Notes under the pieces: model-generated
Database searches by the model: none
What the model was told of the DNA's origin: nothing
Seen by the model: only the letters and a program-made list of their open reading frames with translations
Made by a program: the position numbers and the translations under genes
Source: Paenibacillus selenitireducens
GTDB taxonomy: Bacteria > Bacillota > Bacilli > Paenibacillales > Paenibacillaceae
Assembly (NCBI RefSeq): GCF_002021565.1
Contig: NZ_MSZX01000005.1
Location: 248,027-312,026 of the forward strand
Reading direction: 5' to 3'
DNA length: 64,000 nucleotides
Part shown: positions 1 through 9,610 of the stretch, in pieces
How the letters are laid out: each line of letters opens with the position of its first letter
Position numbering within the stretch: position 1 is the first letter of the stretch

Positions 1-1
1 T

Positions 2-1108
2 GCCGAGTGGAAGACGACACACTTTGATTACCATGCCTTCGAGGCGAACTTACTGAAGCTCGATATTCTGGGGCATGATGATCCGACAATGATGAGAATG
101 CTGCAGGATTTAACGGGTGTGGATCCTACCAGTATTCCAATGAACGATCCGAAGGTCATGAGTTTATTCAGCTCTACGGATGCGCTAGGTGTAAGACCTG
201 ATCAGATCCGCACACCCGTCGCAACATATGGTATTCCGGAGATGGGTACGAAATTCGTGCGTCAGATGTTAATTGAAGCGAAACCTTCCACATTTGCCGA
301 CTTACTTCAGATTTCGGGGTTATCCCATGGAACCGGTGTATGGCTAGGGAATGCACAAGATTTAATCAAGAACGGAACCTGTTCGATCAAGACCGTAATT
401 GGTTGTCGTGACGAGATCATGCTCTTCTTAATTTATAAAGCAGGGATGGATGCCGGGCTTGCCTTCAAAATTACGGAGAACGTTCGTAAAGGTAAAGGTC
501 TGTCCGATGAATGGATTCAAGAGATGAAGAATTGTAAAGTTCCGCAATGGTATATTGATTCTTGCCTGAAAATTCAATACATGTTTCCGAAAGCCCATGC
601 TGCAGCCTATGTTATTTCCGCAGTACGTTGTGCTTACTATAAGATTTATCATCCCATCGCTTTCTATGCTACCTACTTCTCGGTGCGCGGTGCGGATTTT
701 GATCTTGATGTATTGTGCAAAGGATATGATGCGATTCAGAAGATGATCACGGAGATTGAAGCGAAAGGCTTCCAAGCAACGCCGAAAGAAAAAGGAAGCT
801 TATCCATCTTAGAGATGGCGCTAGAAATGACAGCTCGAGGTTTCTCTTTCAAACCGATTGATATCTACCGTTCGGATGCGACGAAATTTATCGTGGACGG
901 CGATTCATTAATTCCGCCGTTCGCTGCGATTCAAGGGATTGGGGAGAATGCGGCCAAGGGAATAGCGGCGGCGAAAGACCAAGGCGAGTTCTTATCCATT
1001 GAAGATTTCCAAATGCGTTCCAAAGCAAGTAAGACGATCGTAGAGGTGCTAACGCAAATGGGTTGTTTCCGAGGATTGCCAGAGAGTAATCAATTGTCAC
1101 TGTTCTAA
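2..1108 (+). CDS. polC: DNA polymerase III subunit alpha, PolC type (3' part only)
   Basis: This is the last 368 codons of a gene entering from the left edge; the frame is open from base 2. The text [18 protein letters not shown] and the following fingers/thumb region are typical of the C-terminal third of Gram-positive PolC, the replicative polymerase with built-in 3'-5' exonuclease (about 1440 residues in full). The end, with [11 protein letters not shown] (helix-hairpin-helix type) and a terminal LSLF, matches the normal PolC end, including a possible beta-clamp-binding tail. The rimP operon promoter follows it, as in Bacillales. The exonuclease and PHP parts lie outside the window. Confidence 0.95.
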   Translation, partial: AEWKTTHFDYHAFEANLLKLDILGHDDPTMMRMLQDLTGVDPTSIPMNDPKVMSLFSSTDALGVRPDQIRTPVATYGIPEMGTKFVRQMLIEAKPSTFADLLQISGLSHGTGVWLGNAQDLIKNGTCSIKTVIGCRDEIMLFLIYKAGMDAGLAFKITENVRKGKGLSDEWIQEMKNCKVPQWYIDSCLKIQYMFPKAHAAAYVISAVRCAYYKIYHPIAFYATYFSVRGADFDLDVLCKGYDAIQKMITEIEAKGFQATPKEKGSLSILEMALEMTARGFSFKPIDIYRSDATKFIVDGDSLIPPFAAIQGIGENAAKGIAAAKDQGEFLSIEDFQMRSKASKTIVEVLTQMGCFRGLPESNQLSLF

Positions 1109-1141
1109 AGGGATTCAGCGATATAGCTTACATGGCGCTAC

Positions 1142-1170
1142 TTGTCATAAAGAGGTGCGTATGTTATAAT
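1142..1170 (+). promoter_or_regulatory. Sigma-A promoter of the rimP-nusA-infB operon
   Basis: TTGTCA (1142-1147) and a perfect TATAAT (1165-1170) are separated by 17 bp, in the gap between polC and rimP. Transcription would start near 1177 and give a leader of about 130 nt before the rimP start codon. Identified by eye; no mapped start is available. Confidence 0.75.
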
Positions 1171-1205
1171 TTTTTGGTAATGATGATGATATAACTGTCG
1201 CGAAG

Positions 1206-1227
1206 AAGAGTGGGGAAACCCACTCTT
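1206..1227 (+). promoter_or_regulatory. Perfect 9-bp hairpin with GAAA loop in the rimP leader
   Basis: AAGAGTGGG (1206-1214) pairs perfectly with CCCACTCTT (1219-1227) around a GAAA tetraloop. It lies inside the predicted operon leader, about 80 nt before the rimP start. It is followed by TACCTTTT rather than a clean T run, so it may be a weak attenuator, a stability element or a protein-binding hairpin, not a simple terminator. Confidence 0.6.
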
Positions 1228-1305
1228 TACCTTTTGGTATATAGCTTTTTAGGTGTGTCATTCCATTTAATGTGCAGAGCAAGGCAATTTGAGGAGGTAA
1301 CAAGC

Positions 1306-1779
1306 TTGAGTACACCGAAGATTAAATCGGTCGTGGAGCAAATGGTGCAACCGTACTTAGACGAAAATGGGTTTGAACTTGTAGATGTTGAGTATGTGAA
1401 GGAAGGCAGCAACTATTTCTTGCGTTTATTTGTCGATAAAGAAGGCGGCATCGATATTGAGGAATGTGGCTTGATCAGCGAATATTTAAGTCTGCAGCTT
1501 GATGATAATGACCCTATTCCAGAAGCCTATTTCTTAGAGGTTTCATCGCCTGGTGCAGAAAGACCTTTGAAAAAGCCTGAGGATGTATACAAGGCAATCG
1601 ACAAGAACGTCTATGTGACTACATATGAGCAAATTGACGGTACCAAGGAATTTGAAGGCACGCTGCTTTCATTCGATGGTGAGGAAATGGTGATTGAAGC
1701 CGTCAATAAAGGAAGAAAGTCGAAAAAGACGATTCCTTATGCGAAGGTTGCAAGCGCAAGATTAAGCATTATGTTCTAA
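1306..1779 (+). CDS. rimP: Ribosome maturation factor RimP
   Basis: The 157-residue protein matches RimP (YlxS), which helps assemble the 30S subunit. The N-terminal alpha/beta domain (about residues 1-80) holds FELVDVEYVKEG and FVDKEGGIDIEEC, and ends in the family signature EVSSPGAERPL. A C-terminal SH3-like barrel follows. I chose the TTG start because GAGGAGGTAA lies just before it; the same frame stays open upstream to 1210, but the added residues are unlike RimP and lack a ribosome site. It is first gene of the operon, 43 bp before nusA. Confidence 0.95.
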   Translation: MSTPKIKSVVEQMVQPYLDENGFELVDVEYVKEGSNYFLRLFVDKEGGIDIEECGLISEYLSLQLDDNDPIPEAYFLEVSSPGAERPLKKPEDVYKAIDKNVYVTTYEQIDGTKEFEGTLLSFDGEEMVIEAVNKGRKSKKTIPYAKVASARLSIMF

Positions 1780-1822
1780 CAACAATTATAAGTGATGGGT
1801 TGAAAGGGGGAGCTATTCCACA

Positions 1823-2917
1823 ATGAGTATGGAGTTTATTGAAGCATTAAATGAGATTGAACGTGAAAAAGGGATTAGCAAGGATATCCTGTTTGAGGCC
1901 ATCGAGGCAGCTTTGATTTCAAGTTACAAACGTAACTTTAATACAGCACAGAATGTTCGTGTGGACATGAACCGCCACAATGGTGTCATCAAAGTGTTTG
2001 CTCGTAAAACCGTTGTTGACGAGGTTCTTGATCCTCGTATGGAGATTTCGTTATATGCTTCACGCGAAATTAATCCGAATTTCCAATTGAATGATATTGC
2101 TGAGATCGAGGTTACTCCTCGTGATTTTGGTCGTATTGCTGCGCAAACAGCGAAGCAAGTCGTAACGCAACGTATTCGCGAAGCGGAACGCGGCTTGATT
2201 TACAACGCATATATCGAGAAGGAAGAAGATATCGTAACAGGTATCGTACAACGTCAAGATTTGCGTAATGTGTATATCGACCTTGGTAAAATTGAAGCGG
2301 CATTGCCGTTGAACGAATTGATGCCAAACGAGAAGTTCAAACAAGGCGACCGTGTGAAGGCTTATATTACAAAAGTTGAGAACACAACAAAGGGTCCGCA
2401 AATTTTGCTCTCAAGAACACATCCGGGCTTATTGAAGCGTCTATTCGAGCTTGAAGTGCCTGAAATTTTTGATGGCGTTGTTGAAATTCGCTCGGTTGCG
2501 CGTGAAGCGGGATTCCGTTCGAAGATTGCTGTTCATTCACGTAATGAAGAAGTAGATCCGGTTGGTTCATGTGTAGGACCGAAGGGAATGCGTGTTCAGA
2601 CGATCGTAAATGAACTTAAGGGCGAGAAAATTGATATCGTCTGCTGGTCTGAGAGTGTAGAAGAGTATGTTGCGAACTCACTCAGCCCATCCAAAGTGTT
2701 AGAGGTGCAAGTATTCGAGCAAGAGAAGATGGCGCGCGTCATTGTGCCAGATTATCAGTTGTCCTTAGCCATCGGTATTAAAGGACAGAATGCTAGACTT
2801 GCCGCCAAGCTAACAGGCTGGAAAATCGATATCAAGAGCGAGACGCAAGCTGAAGAGGAATACGGACGTCCTAGAACTGGCGAAGCTATGCACCAAGATT
2901 CCGTATCGATTGACTAA
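1823..2917 (+). CDS. nusA: Transcription termination/antitermination factor NusA
   Basis: The 364-residue protein binds RNA polymerase and nascent RNA and modulates pausing and termination. It has the N-terminal polymerase-binding domain (residues 1-130, starting MSMEFIEALNEIEREKGI), an S1 domain (about 135-200), and two KH domains, seen as VGSCVGPKGMR and LAIGIKGQNARLAAKLTG. It ends shortly after KH2, the short Firmicute form without the proteobacterial C-terminal repeats. An AAAGGGGGAG ribosome site precedes the ATG. NusA autoregulation at its own operon leader is known in other bacteria; the rimP leader hairpin could serve that here. Confidence 0.97.
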   Translation: MSMEFIEALNEIEREKGISKDILFEAIEAALISSYKRNFNTAQNVRVDMNRHNGVIKVFARKTVVDEVLDPRMEISLYASREINPNFQLNDIAEIEVTPRDFGRIAAQTAKQVVTQRIREAERGLIYNAYIEKEEDIVTGIVQRQDLRNVYIDLGKIEAALPLNELMPNEKFKQGDRVKAYITKVENTTKGPQILLSRTHPGLLKRLFELEVPEIFDGVVEIRSVAREAGFRSKIAVHSRNEEVDPVGSCVGPKGMRVQTIVNELKGEKIDIVCWSESVEEYVANSLSPSKVLEVQVFEQEKMARVIVPDYQLSLAIGIKGQNARLAAKLTGWKIDIKSETQAEEEYGRPRTGEAMHQDSVSID

Positions 2918-2946
2918 TAGACTACGCGACGGGGGAGGGGATCACC

Positions 2947-3261
2947 ATGAGACCTAGAAAAGTTCCGCTGCGAAAATGTGTTGCTTGTCAACAGATGATG
3001 CCGAAGAAAGAACTGATTCGTGTGGTGAAGACACCGCAAGATGAAGTACTCATTGATCTGACTGGAAAAAAGGCAGGGCGTGGCGCCTACTTATGCGGTA
3101 AGCTGTCTTGTTTCAAATTAGCTCAAAAGAGCAGAGCGTTGGATCGTGCGCTGAAGCATCAAGTTCAACCTGAAATATATAGTCAGCTGGAGCAGGATTT
3201 TATTCGAGTTGAAGATGAGTTCATAGCGAATAAAGAGCGGGCGGATGATGAAGATGAGTAA
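2947..3261 (+). CDS. rnpM: RnpM (YlxR), RNase P modulator family
   Basis: A 104-residue YlxR-family protein. It shows the N-terminal pattern PLRKCVACQQMMPKKELIRVV and the signature GRGAYLCGKLSC, with cysteine pairs that may stabilise the fold. In B. subtilis the homologue binds RNase P RNA and dampens its activity, hence RnpM; I take function from that family knowledge. GGGGGAGGGG precedes the ATG. The gene sits 29 bp after nusA and overlaps the next gene by 17 bp, so the two are translationally coupled. Confidence 0.92.
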   Translation: MRPRKVPLRKCVACQQMMPKKELIRVVKTPQDEVLIDLTGKKAGRGAYLCGKLSCFKLAQKSRALDRALKHQVQPEIYSQLEQDFIRVEDEFIANKERADDEDE

Positions 3262-3577
3262 AATACTATCCCATTTGGGTCTGGCAATGCGTGCCGGCAA
3301 GCTTGTTACTGGCGATGAAATCGTGTTGAAAGCCGTTCGTTCGGGTGGTGCCCATCTTGTTATTGTCGCAGGCGACGCTTCAGACAACACCAAGAAGAAA
3401 TTTCGCGACAAATGTCATACGTACAATGTACCGCTTGCGATCGGGTTAGATCGGGGAACTTTGGGAGAATGTATCGGTAAAGCGGAACGTGTCGTTCTTG
3501 CAATAACAGACCCAGGTTTTTTTCGAATGATCAGTAAGGAAATGATGATATTGTCGGAGGTGGAGTATATTGAGTAA
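3245..3577 (+). CDS. ylxQ: L7Ae-family RNA-binding protein YlxQ
   Basis: A 110-residue member of the L7Ae/L30e/S12e RNA-binding fold (kink-turn binders). Visible features are [23 protein letters not shown] near the start region (residues about 10-32) and the core LVIVAGDAS. The start is within rnpM: ATG codons occur at 3245, 3248 and 3254, and the ribosome site is weak, so coupled initiation is likely and any of the three could be used. The stop overlaps the infB TTG start by 8 bp. The exact RNA partner in bacteria is not settled. Confidence 0.9.
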   Translation: MMKMSKILSHLGLAMRAGKLVTGDEIVLKAVRSGGAHLVIVAGDASDNTKKKFRDKCHTYNVPLAIGLDRGTLGECIGKAERVVLAITDPGFFRMISKEMMILSEVEYIE

Positions 3578-6194
3578 ACAAGACAACAAAGATAATAAAG
3601 ATAAATTAAGAGTATATGAATATGCGAAGTCTTTAAATATGAGCAGTAAGGAAATTATTACGATCTTGAAACGTTTGAATATCCCTGTGAATAATCATAT
3701 GAGCGTTATGGAAAATGATGCTGTCAGTAAAGTTGAAGGATTCTTCAGAGATATTAAAGCGAATGCAGCAGCGAAGCGTTCTGGCTCGGAAAACGCTCCA
3801 GCCAGTCCACCGGCGACTCAATCCGCGCCAACGCAACCTGCTGCAAGCACGCAACCAACAAGTTCGAAACAAATAGCTTCCGTATCTGCCAAACCGCAAA
3901 ATACACAGCCGCAAGGCCAAAAAGATGGAGGGAACACGTTGACACAGTCTAAACCTACACAGCAATCACAACCAAATCGTCAGCGTGATGGGCAATCATC
4001 GCAGCCACCGCGTGATTCTCGAAATTCCAATCACAGCCAATCAAGAAATCAAGACCAACGCAATAAACCACAGGGGAATCAAGGAACGAAGCCGCAAGGG
4101 AATTCGAATGGCCAACAACGCCAAGGCAAACCGTTCCAATCAAATGGGAATACTACACAAGCTACGAGACCACAAAATCATGGGAATTCAGTGCCAACAC
4201 AAACTCCCAATAAGTTCAATGGAAACTCTGGCAAACAAGTGGACGAGGGAGAGGAATTCGTGTCAGTAACCAAATCAACAACAGCTGCACCGAAAAAGAC
4301 GAAACCGACTAATAAGCGTTTCGATGATAACAAAACAAGTAACTTTAAGGGGAACCAAGGCGGTTACAACAACCGTGGCGGTAATCGCAATAACAGAGGT
4401 AGAAATCAACAGCCTCAAGTACAACGTGAGAAAATTGATAATACACCGAAGAAAATTATCGTGCGTGGTAATATGACGGTAGGGGAAACTGCCAAATTAT
4501 TGCACAAAGACGCATCCGAAGTCATTAAGAAATTGATTTTCTTAGGCGTTATGGCGACGATTAACCAAGAATTGGACTTGGAAACGATCCAATTGCTTGC
4601 TTCTGAATTTAAAGTCGAAGTCGAAATTAAAATTCCAGTCGAAGAAGACCGTTTTGAAACGGTTGAAGAAAACGATGATGAAGCAGATTTGAAAACACGT
4701 CCACCCGTTGTTACAATCATGGGTCACGTTGACCACGGTAAAACAACATTGCTGGATGCCATTCGTTCTACAAATGTAACAAGCGGCGAAGCAGGCGGAA
4801 TCACGCAGCATATCGGTGCGTATCAAGTAGAAATCAACAGTAAGAAAATTACGTTCTTAGACACACCTGGTCACGAAGCGTTTACAACAATGCGTGCGCG
4901 CGGTGCTGAAGTAACGGATATTACCATTATCGTTGTGGCTGCAGATGACGGCGTGATGCCGCAAACTGTTGAAGCCATTAACCATGCAAAAGCAGCAAAC
5001 TGCCCAATCATCGTTGCGGTCAACAAAATCGATAAACCTGGTGCAAACGCGGATAAAGTGAAGCAAGAATTGACAGAATATGAACTCGTCCCTGAAGAAT
5101 GGGGCGGCGATACCATCTTCGTTAACCTTTCGGCTAAACATCGCACGAACTTGGAAGAATTGCTTGAAATGATCTTGCTCGTAGCTGAAGTGAATGATTA
5201 CAAAGCAAACCCTGACAAACGTGCTCGTGGTACGGTTATTGAGGCAGAGCTTGATAAAGGCCGTGGACCGGTTGTTCGTTTGCTCGTTCAACATGGTACA
5301 TTAAAAGTTGGGGATGCGTTCGTAGCGGGTAATTGCTTCGGTCGCGTACGTGCCATGGTCAATGATAAAGGTCGTCGTCTGAAAGAAGCAGGACCTTCTA
5401 CACCGGTAGAAATTACGGGCTTAACCGAAGTTCCTTTAGCAGGCGATCCATTTATGGGCTTTGAAGATGAGCGTAAAGCTCGTTCCATCGCAGAGAGACG
5501 TGCGATTACGCATCGTCAATCTGAATTGAATGCTAATACACGCGTGACATTGGACGACTTGTTCAAGCACATTAAAGATGGCGAGATCAAAGACCTGAAC
5601 GTCATCATTAAAGGTGATGTTCAAGGTTCCGTTGAAGCCTTAAAAGGTTCGTTGGCGAAGATCGAAGTCGAAGGCGTTCGTGTTAAAATCATCCACAGTG
5701 GTGTTGGTGCACTTACAGAATCGGATATCATCCTTGCTGCGGCATCCAATGCGATTGTGATCGGATTTAACGTTCGTCCAGACAATCAAGCTAAACTTAC
5801 TGCAGAACAAGAAAAAGTAGACGTTCGTCTTCACCGCGTTATCTATAGCGTGATCGAAGAAATCGAACAAGCGATGAAAGGGATGCTTGATCCTGAATAT
5901 CGTGAGAACGTCATCGGGCATGCCGAGGTTCGTAATATTTTCAAAATCAATAAAATGGCAATCGCAGGTTGTATGGTTACATCCGGTAAAATTGCTCGTG
6001 CTGCTGAAGTACGCGTGATCCGCGAAGGTATTGTAATTTTTGAAGGCAAAATCGATTCCTTGAAACGTTTCAAAGACGATGCCAAAGAAGTGGCGCAAGG
6101 CTACGAATGTGGTATCACAATTGAGCGCTTTAATGATATTAAAGAGTTGGATATTATTGAAGCATTCGTCATGGAAGCGGTAGAGCGTAAGTAG
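3570..6194 (+). CDS. infB: Translation initiation factor IF-2
   Basis: The 874-residue GTPase places initiator fMet-tRNA on the 30S subunit and promotes subunit joining. An IF2_N module occupies residues 1-60; a linker of about 220 residues rich in Q, N, P, S and G follows; a second IF2_N module is at about 290-345. The G domain starts near residue 376 with [10 protein letters not shown] (from 385), then DTPGHEAF and NKIDKPG. Domains II, III and the tRNA-binding C-terminal domain complete it. The start is TTG after GGAGGTGG, overlapping ylxQ. An in-frame GTG with its own purine-rich site lies at 4260 (codon 231). Confidence 0.98.
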   Translation: MSKQDNKDNKDKLRVYEYAKSLNMSSKEIITILKRLNIPVNNHMSVMENDAVSKVEGFFRDIKANAAAKRSGSENAPASPPATQSAPTQPAASTQPTSSKQIASVSAKPQNTQPQGQKDGGNTLTQSKPTQQSQPNRQRDGQSSQPPRDSRNSNHSQSRNQDQRNKPQGNQGTKPQGNSNGQQRQGKPFQSNGNTTQATRPQNHGNSVPTQTPNKFNGNSGKQVDEGEEFVSVTKSTTAAPKKTKPTNKRFDDNKTSNFKGNQGGYNNRGGNRNNRGRNQQPQVQREKIDNTPKKIIVRGNMTVGETAKLLHKDASEVIKKLIFLGVMATINQELDLETIQLLASEFKVEVEIKIPVEEDRFETVEENDDEADLKTRPPVVTIMGHVDHGKTTLLDAIRSTNVTSGEAGGITQHIGAYQVEINSKKITFLDTPGHEAFTTMRARGAEVTDITIIVVAADDGVMPQTVEAINHAKAANCPIIVAVNKIDKPGANADKVKQELTEYELVPEEWGGDTIFVNLSAKHRTNLEELLEMILLVAEVNDYKANPDKRARGTVIEAELDKGRGPVVRLLVQHGTLKVGDAFVAGNCFGRVRAMVNDKGRRLKEAGPSTPVEITGLTEVPLAGDPFMGFEDERKARSIAERRAITHRQSELNANTRVTLDDLFKHIKDGEIKDLNVIIKGDVQGSVEALKGSLAKIEVEGVRVKIIHSGVGALTESDIILAAASNAIVIGFNVRPDNQAKLTAEQEKVDVRLHRVIYSVIEEIEQAMKGMLDPEYRENVIGHAEVRNIFKINKMAIAGCMVTSGKIARAAEVRVIREGIVIFEGKIDSLKRFKDDAKEVAQGYECGITIERFNDIKELDIIEAFVMEAVERK

Positions 6195-6209
6195 AGAGGT
6201 GACACACCC

Positions 6210-6557
6210 ATGGCTAAAATACGTGTAGGACGTGTTGGCGAGCAGCTGAAGAAAGAGCTTAGCCAACTGATCCAATCCGAATTAAAAGATCCTCGTATCG
6301 GTTTCGTGACCGTTACAGGGGTTGAAGTAACAAATGATTTGTCTCAGGCTACAGTATACTTAAGTGTGCTTGGCGATGATGAACAAAAGTCAAATACGTT
6401 AAAAGCGTTGGCGAAAGCTAATGGATTCCTACGTTCTGAATTAGGGAAAAGAATCCGTCTTCGTCACACCCCGGTGCTCATCTTTAAATTCGATTCTTCG
6501 ATTGAGTATGGGAGTCGGATTGAGAAGATCCTCGGTGAAATTCAAGATGGAGAGTAA
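6210..6557 (+). CDS. rbfA: 30S ribosome-binding factor RbfA
   Basis: The 115-residue KH-like protein aids late 30S maturation (16S rRNA 5' end) and cold adaptation. Typical text is [34 protein letters not shown] and the closing [19 protein letters not shown] region (read as separate blocks at residues 5-40 and 90-108). Length is normal for the family. AGAGAGGTGA precedes the ATG, 16 bp after infB. In Bacillus ylxP lies between infB and rbfA; it is absent here. Confidence 0.95.
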   Translation: MAKIRVGRVGEQLKKELSQLIQSELKDPRIGFVTVTGVEVTNDLSQATVYLSVLGDDEQKSNTLKALAKANGFLRSELGKRIRLRHTPVLIFKFDSSIEYGSRIEKILGEIQDGE

Positions 6558-6561
6558 AACG

Positions 6562-7557
6562 ATGATGTTGAATTCTAACGATCCGTTGTATGCAGAACAG
6601 CTTCAAGCTGCATACAACTTCATCAATCATCATGACGATTTTCTGGTAGTATCACATGTCCAACCGGACGGTGATGCTGCCAGCTCAACCGTCGTCATTG
6701 GTTGGTTGCTCAAGCAGTTGAATAAATCGTTCACGATGATTAACGAAGGAGTCATACCAAGTCGTCTGGACTATTTATGGTCTGTTGACCAAATACATAA
6801 CTACACGGCATCGCCGATTAACCGTACTTTTAGCACGGTTATTTGTGTAGATTGCGCGGATTATTCGCGTGTAGGAAAAGTAAGATCTCTTTTCACAGAT
6901 GATGTGAAGATTCTGAATATAGATCATCATCCGACCAATGACGGATTCGGTGAAGTCAATGTTATCAAGACAGACGCTGCAGCGACGGCTGAAATCTTAT
7001 TTGATTTGTTGGACAAGTTCGATATCGCTTGGGATGTGGATGTTGCTACAGCTGTCTATACGGGCATACTCACGGATACAGGCGGGTTTCGGTATTCGAA
7101 TACGACGCCGCGTGTCATGGCTATCATTTCTACCCTTTTATCCTATGGAGTCAATGGCCATCATTTAGCTGACCATTTGTTAGAGAAAATGACCATGCCG
7201 CAAATGCTCTTATTAACAAAAGCATTATCCAGATTATCGTTTGCAGAGAACAACCGTGTAGGTTGGGTATACATTACACCCGAAGATATGGCTGACACGG
7301 GCGCACTTAGCGAAGATTTAGAAGGTCTCGTGAATTATCCAAGAAACATTGAGGGCGTTGACGTAGGTATTCTATTTAAGCAAGTTAGTGATTCAGCTGT
7401 AAAGGTTAGCCTTCGTTCGAATGAACACGTGAATGTTGCGGAAGTCGCTCAAGCATTTGGCGGCGGCGGGCACGTGCGAGCGGCAGGTTGCAGAATCGAA
7501 GGAGTATTACAAGATGTGATGAATCAGGTTGTAGAGCGAGTGAGGCAAACCTTATGA
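6562..7557 (+). CDS. nrnA: Bifunctional oligoribonuclease / pAp phosphatase NrnA
   Basis: The 331-residue DHH/DHHA1 protein degrades 2-5 nt RNA oligomers (nanoRNA) and dephosphorylates 3'-phosphoadenosine 5'-phosphate. The DHH domain shows VQPDGDAASS near the N-terminus, CVDCADYSRVG and NIDHHPTND; the DHHA1 domain ends with FGGGGHVRAAG, the substrate-binding glycine loop. I chose ATG 6562 (or 6565) because GGAGAG stands 7 nt before it; an upstream in-frame ATG at 6502 lies inside rbfA. It overlaps truB by 4 bp (ATGA). In B. subtilis nrnA is elsewhere, so its place here links RNA-end scavenging to the nusA-infB operon. Confidence 0.93.
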   Translation: MMLNSNDPLYAEQLQAAYNFINHHDDFLVVSHVQPDGDAASSTVVIGWLLKQLNKSFTMINEGVIPSRLDYLWSVDQIHNYTASPINRTFSTVICVDCADYSRVGKVRSLFTDDVKILNIDHHPTNDGFGEVNVIKTDAAATAEILFDLLDKFDIAWDVDVATAVYTGILTDTGGFRYSNTTPRVMAIISTLLSYGVNGHHLADHLLEKMTMPQMLLLTKALSRLSFAENNRVGWVYITPEDMADTGALSEDLEGLVNYPRNIEGVDVGILFKQVSDSAVKVSLRSNEHVNVAEVAQAFGGGGHVRAAGCRIEGVLQDVMNQVVERVRQTL

Positions 7558-8468
7558 TGGAACTTGACGGAATTTTGCCAGTATTGAAGCCTGCGGGTTG
7601 GACATCGCATGACGTGGTTGCTAAAGTGAGACGATTAATTCGTATGAAACGAATTGGTCATACGGGCACGTTAGATCCGGCTGTTACAGGTGTATTGCCA
7701 CTTTGTTTAGGTCGAGCGACAAGACTTGTAGAGTATTTGCAAGAATTGCCGAAAGAATATGAAGCCGTGGTCCGCTTGGGGATCGCGACAGATACCGAAG
7801 ATTTAACAGGGGAAGTCATTGAGCGGCAAGATCATGTCGATGTGACGAAAGAGCAGGTTGAATCGGTCATCCAATCCTTTGTAGGTACGATTGAACAAGT
7901 TCCTCCCATGTATTCAGCGATCAAAGTGGATGGAAAAAGACTTTATGAGCTTGCACGTGAAGGGAAAGTGGTTGAACGCAAATCACGCCAGGTTACGATA
8001 CATGAGATTGAAATTATTCATATCGAATTGGATGGGCCCGAACCTGAAATCCGGTTTCGCGCATTATGCTCTAAAGGGACTTATATCCGTACCCTATGCG
8101 TTGATATCGGCAGAGCATTAGGTGTTCCAGCTACAATGGCTTCTTTAATCCGAACCATGTCCGCGAACTTGACAAGATCTCAATGTCTTACCTTAGAACA
8201 AATTGCTGCGTATGCGGAGCAGCAGACATTACAGGAGCATCTCGTTCCGATGGATGCGAGCATATCCCACATACCTGCACATACAATTGCCACGGAAAAG
8301 GCTTATCAAGCTGTTCAAGGACAGAAAATTTCCGGCAGTGCTGTGTCGCCTTACGTGGATGAACCCGGTTGTATTCGGTTATACTCGCCAGAAGGCCAAT
8401 TTTATGGTATCTTCGAGAGAAAGCCGGAAGAAACGTTTATTAGGCCGGTCAAAGTGTTTCTCCCTTAA
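7554..8468 (+). CDS. truB: tRNA pseudouridine(55) synthase TruB
   Basis: The 304-residue enzyme makes pseudouridine-55 in the T-loop of tRNAs. Motif I, KPAGWTSHDVV, and the catalytic loop HTGTLDPAVTGVLP with its aspartate are intact, as are YEAVVRLG, PPMYSAIKVDGKRLYELAREG and the FRALCSKGTYIRTL block. A C-terminal PUA-like segment follows. Start ATG 7554 overlaps the nrnA stop as ATGA; the open frame further upstream lies in nrnA and is not used. A GAGCGAGTGAGG purine stretch precedes it. Confidence 0.96.
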   Translation: MMELDGILPVLKPAGWTSHDVVAKVRRLIRMKRIGHTGTLDPAVTGVLPLCLGRATRLVEYLQELPKEYEAVVRLGIATDTEDLTGEVIERQDHVDVTKEQVESVIQSFVGTIEQVPPMYSAIKVDGKRLYELAREGKVVERKSRQVTIHEIEIIHIELDGPEPEIRFRALCSKGTYIRTLCVDIGRALGVPATMASLIRTMSANLTRSQCLTLEQIAAYAEQQTLQEHLVPMDASISHIPAHTIATEKAYQAVQGQKISGSAVSPYVDEPGCIRLYSPEGQFYGIFERKPEETFIRPVKVFLP

Positions 8469-8524
8469 TTGGGACTTGCAATACAGCAAATTCTGAATGA
8501 AAAGAATTGCAGGTGTTTAATAAC

Positions 8525-9469
8525 GTGAAAAAAATTACAATAACTTATCCATTAACCCCCGAACAAATTGAACAATTTCGTAAACCGCAAGTCATGGCAC
8601 TTGGGTATTTTGACGGCGTTCACTTAGGTCATCAGGAAGTGATTAGACGTGCGGTATCATTTGCTCGCGCAAACGGGATGCCTGCGTCCGTCATGACTTT
8701 TCATCCGAAGCCGCGTGAAGTGCTTCGCAAAGAGAAGCATGGCAGCTACATTACACCGATCGATACCAAGATGGAAGTCATGGCTGAACTCGGTGTGGAG
8801 CAACTTTTTGTTGTTCGTTTTGATGAGACCTTCTCGAAGATTTCTCCGGCTGATTTTGTGCAAGACATCTTATTTGCGATGGATGTTCGACATGCAGTCG
8901 TTGGGTTTGATTATGCATTTGGATTTAAAGGTGAGGGTACCCCAGCGCTACTTCAGGAGCTTGGTCAAGATAGAATGTCTGTTGAAGTCGTTGAACCTTG
9001 CCGTTTGTCCGATTTGAAAGTGAGCAGCACGCTGATTCGTGCTCATTTGACAGAAGGACGCGTGAAACAAGCCAATGAATTGCTGGGTCGTCCCTACTCG
9101 ATTAGAGGAAAAGTCATTGCTGGCGAAGGTAGAGGCAATACGATAGGATACCCTACAGCGAATGTCGAACCGATCGATGAGTATTTCATTCCTTGTAACG
9201 GTGTTTACGCGGTTCGGATTTGGCTTGGGGACCAGTGTCATGGTGGTGTGATGAACATTGGCGTGAAGCCAACATTCCACAAAGATGGTATGAAACAAAC
9301 GCTCGAAGCTCATATCTTTGACTTTAGTCAAAATATTTATGGCGATCAGGTTCGTATCGAATTTATGGATTACATCCGTCCAGAACAACGATTTAGCTCC
9401 GTTCAGGAATTGGTTGCTCAGATCCATCGAGACGCAGATCAAGCAAGAGCGCTGATTGCTTCGATTTAG
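8525..9469 (+). CDS. ribF: Bifunctional riboflavin kinase / FAD synthetase
   Basis: The 314-residue enzyme phosphorylates riboflavin to FMN and adenylates FMN to FAD. The N-terminal nucleotidyltransferase domain (1-180) has ALGYFDGVHLGHQEVI, FHPKPREVL and FVQDILFAM-type text with SSTLIRAHLTEG; the C-terminal flavokinase domain (185-312) has GEGRGNTIGYPTANV and GVMNIGVKPTF. I chose GTG 8525 because AGGTG at 8511-8515 is 9 nt upstream; TTG 8507 and GTG 8513 are open in the same frame but poorly spaced. It is called ribC in Bacillus and ends the rimP operon. Confidence 0.94.
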   Translation: MKKITITYPLTPEQIEQFRKPQVMALGYFDGVHLGHQEVIRRAVSFARANGMPASVMTFHPKPREVLRKEKHGSYITPIDTKMEVMAELGVEQLFVVRFDETFSKISPADFVQDILFAMDVRHAVVGFDYAFGFKGEGTPALLQELGQDRMSVEVVEPCRLSDLKVSSTLIRAHLTEGRVKQANELLGRPYSIRGKVIAGEGRGNTIGYPTANVEPIDEYFIPCNGVYAVRIWLGDQCHGGVMNIGVKPTFHKDGMKQTLEAHIFDFSQNIYGDQVRIEFMDYIRPEQRFSSVQELVAQIHRDADQARALIASI

Positions 9470-9472
9470 ACA

Positions 9473-9502
9473 TTTACATTCATAAGTGAAATGTGATATA
9501 CT
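9473..9502 (+). promoter_or_regulatory. Sigma-A promoter of rpsO
   Basis: TTTACA (9473-9478) and TATACT (9497-9502) are 18 bp apart, beginning 3 bp after the ribF stop. The expected start near 9509 gives a leader of about 100 nt before rpsO. Confidence 0.65.
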
Positions 9503-9511
9503 GAGTAACGT

Positions 9512-9600
9512 TGTCGTCTGGTTGGACGACATCATTAACCTTAGCTTGGTTATTCGCTCTCACCATCGATGACGAGGCTAATGGCGATTATATTGAAGGA
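9512..9600 (+). promoter_or_regulatory. Structured rpsO leader, candidate S15 autoregulatory element
   Basis: The leader contains two hairpins: TGTCGTC (9512-9518) with GACGACA (9525-9531), and TAACC (9536-9540) with GGTTA (about 9548-9552). Ribosomal protein S15 is known to repress its own mRNA through structured leaders in several bacteria, Geobacillus included. I cannot show that this leader has a true S15 site; that is inference from position and structure. Confidence 0.45.
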
Positions 9601-9610
9601 GGTGAATAGG

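Noticed and set aside
3985-4269. 94-codon + strand open frame inside the infB linker
   Set aside because: It is an alternative frame of the low-complexity Q/N-rich linker; its Arg/Asn-rich text is a by-product of that repeat-like sequence.
5640-6275. 211-codon open frame on the - strand, antisense to infB
   Set aside because: It has no ribosome site or recognisable domain, is Phe/Cys/His/Asn rich in a way typical of antisense frames, and lies fully opposite a conserved gene.
8948-9535. 195-codon open frame on the - strand, antisense to ribF
   Set aside because: It runs across the rpsO promoter and leader, with no ribosome site and no domain.
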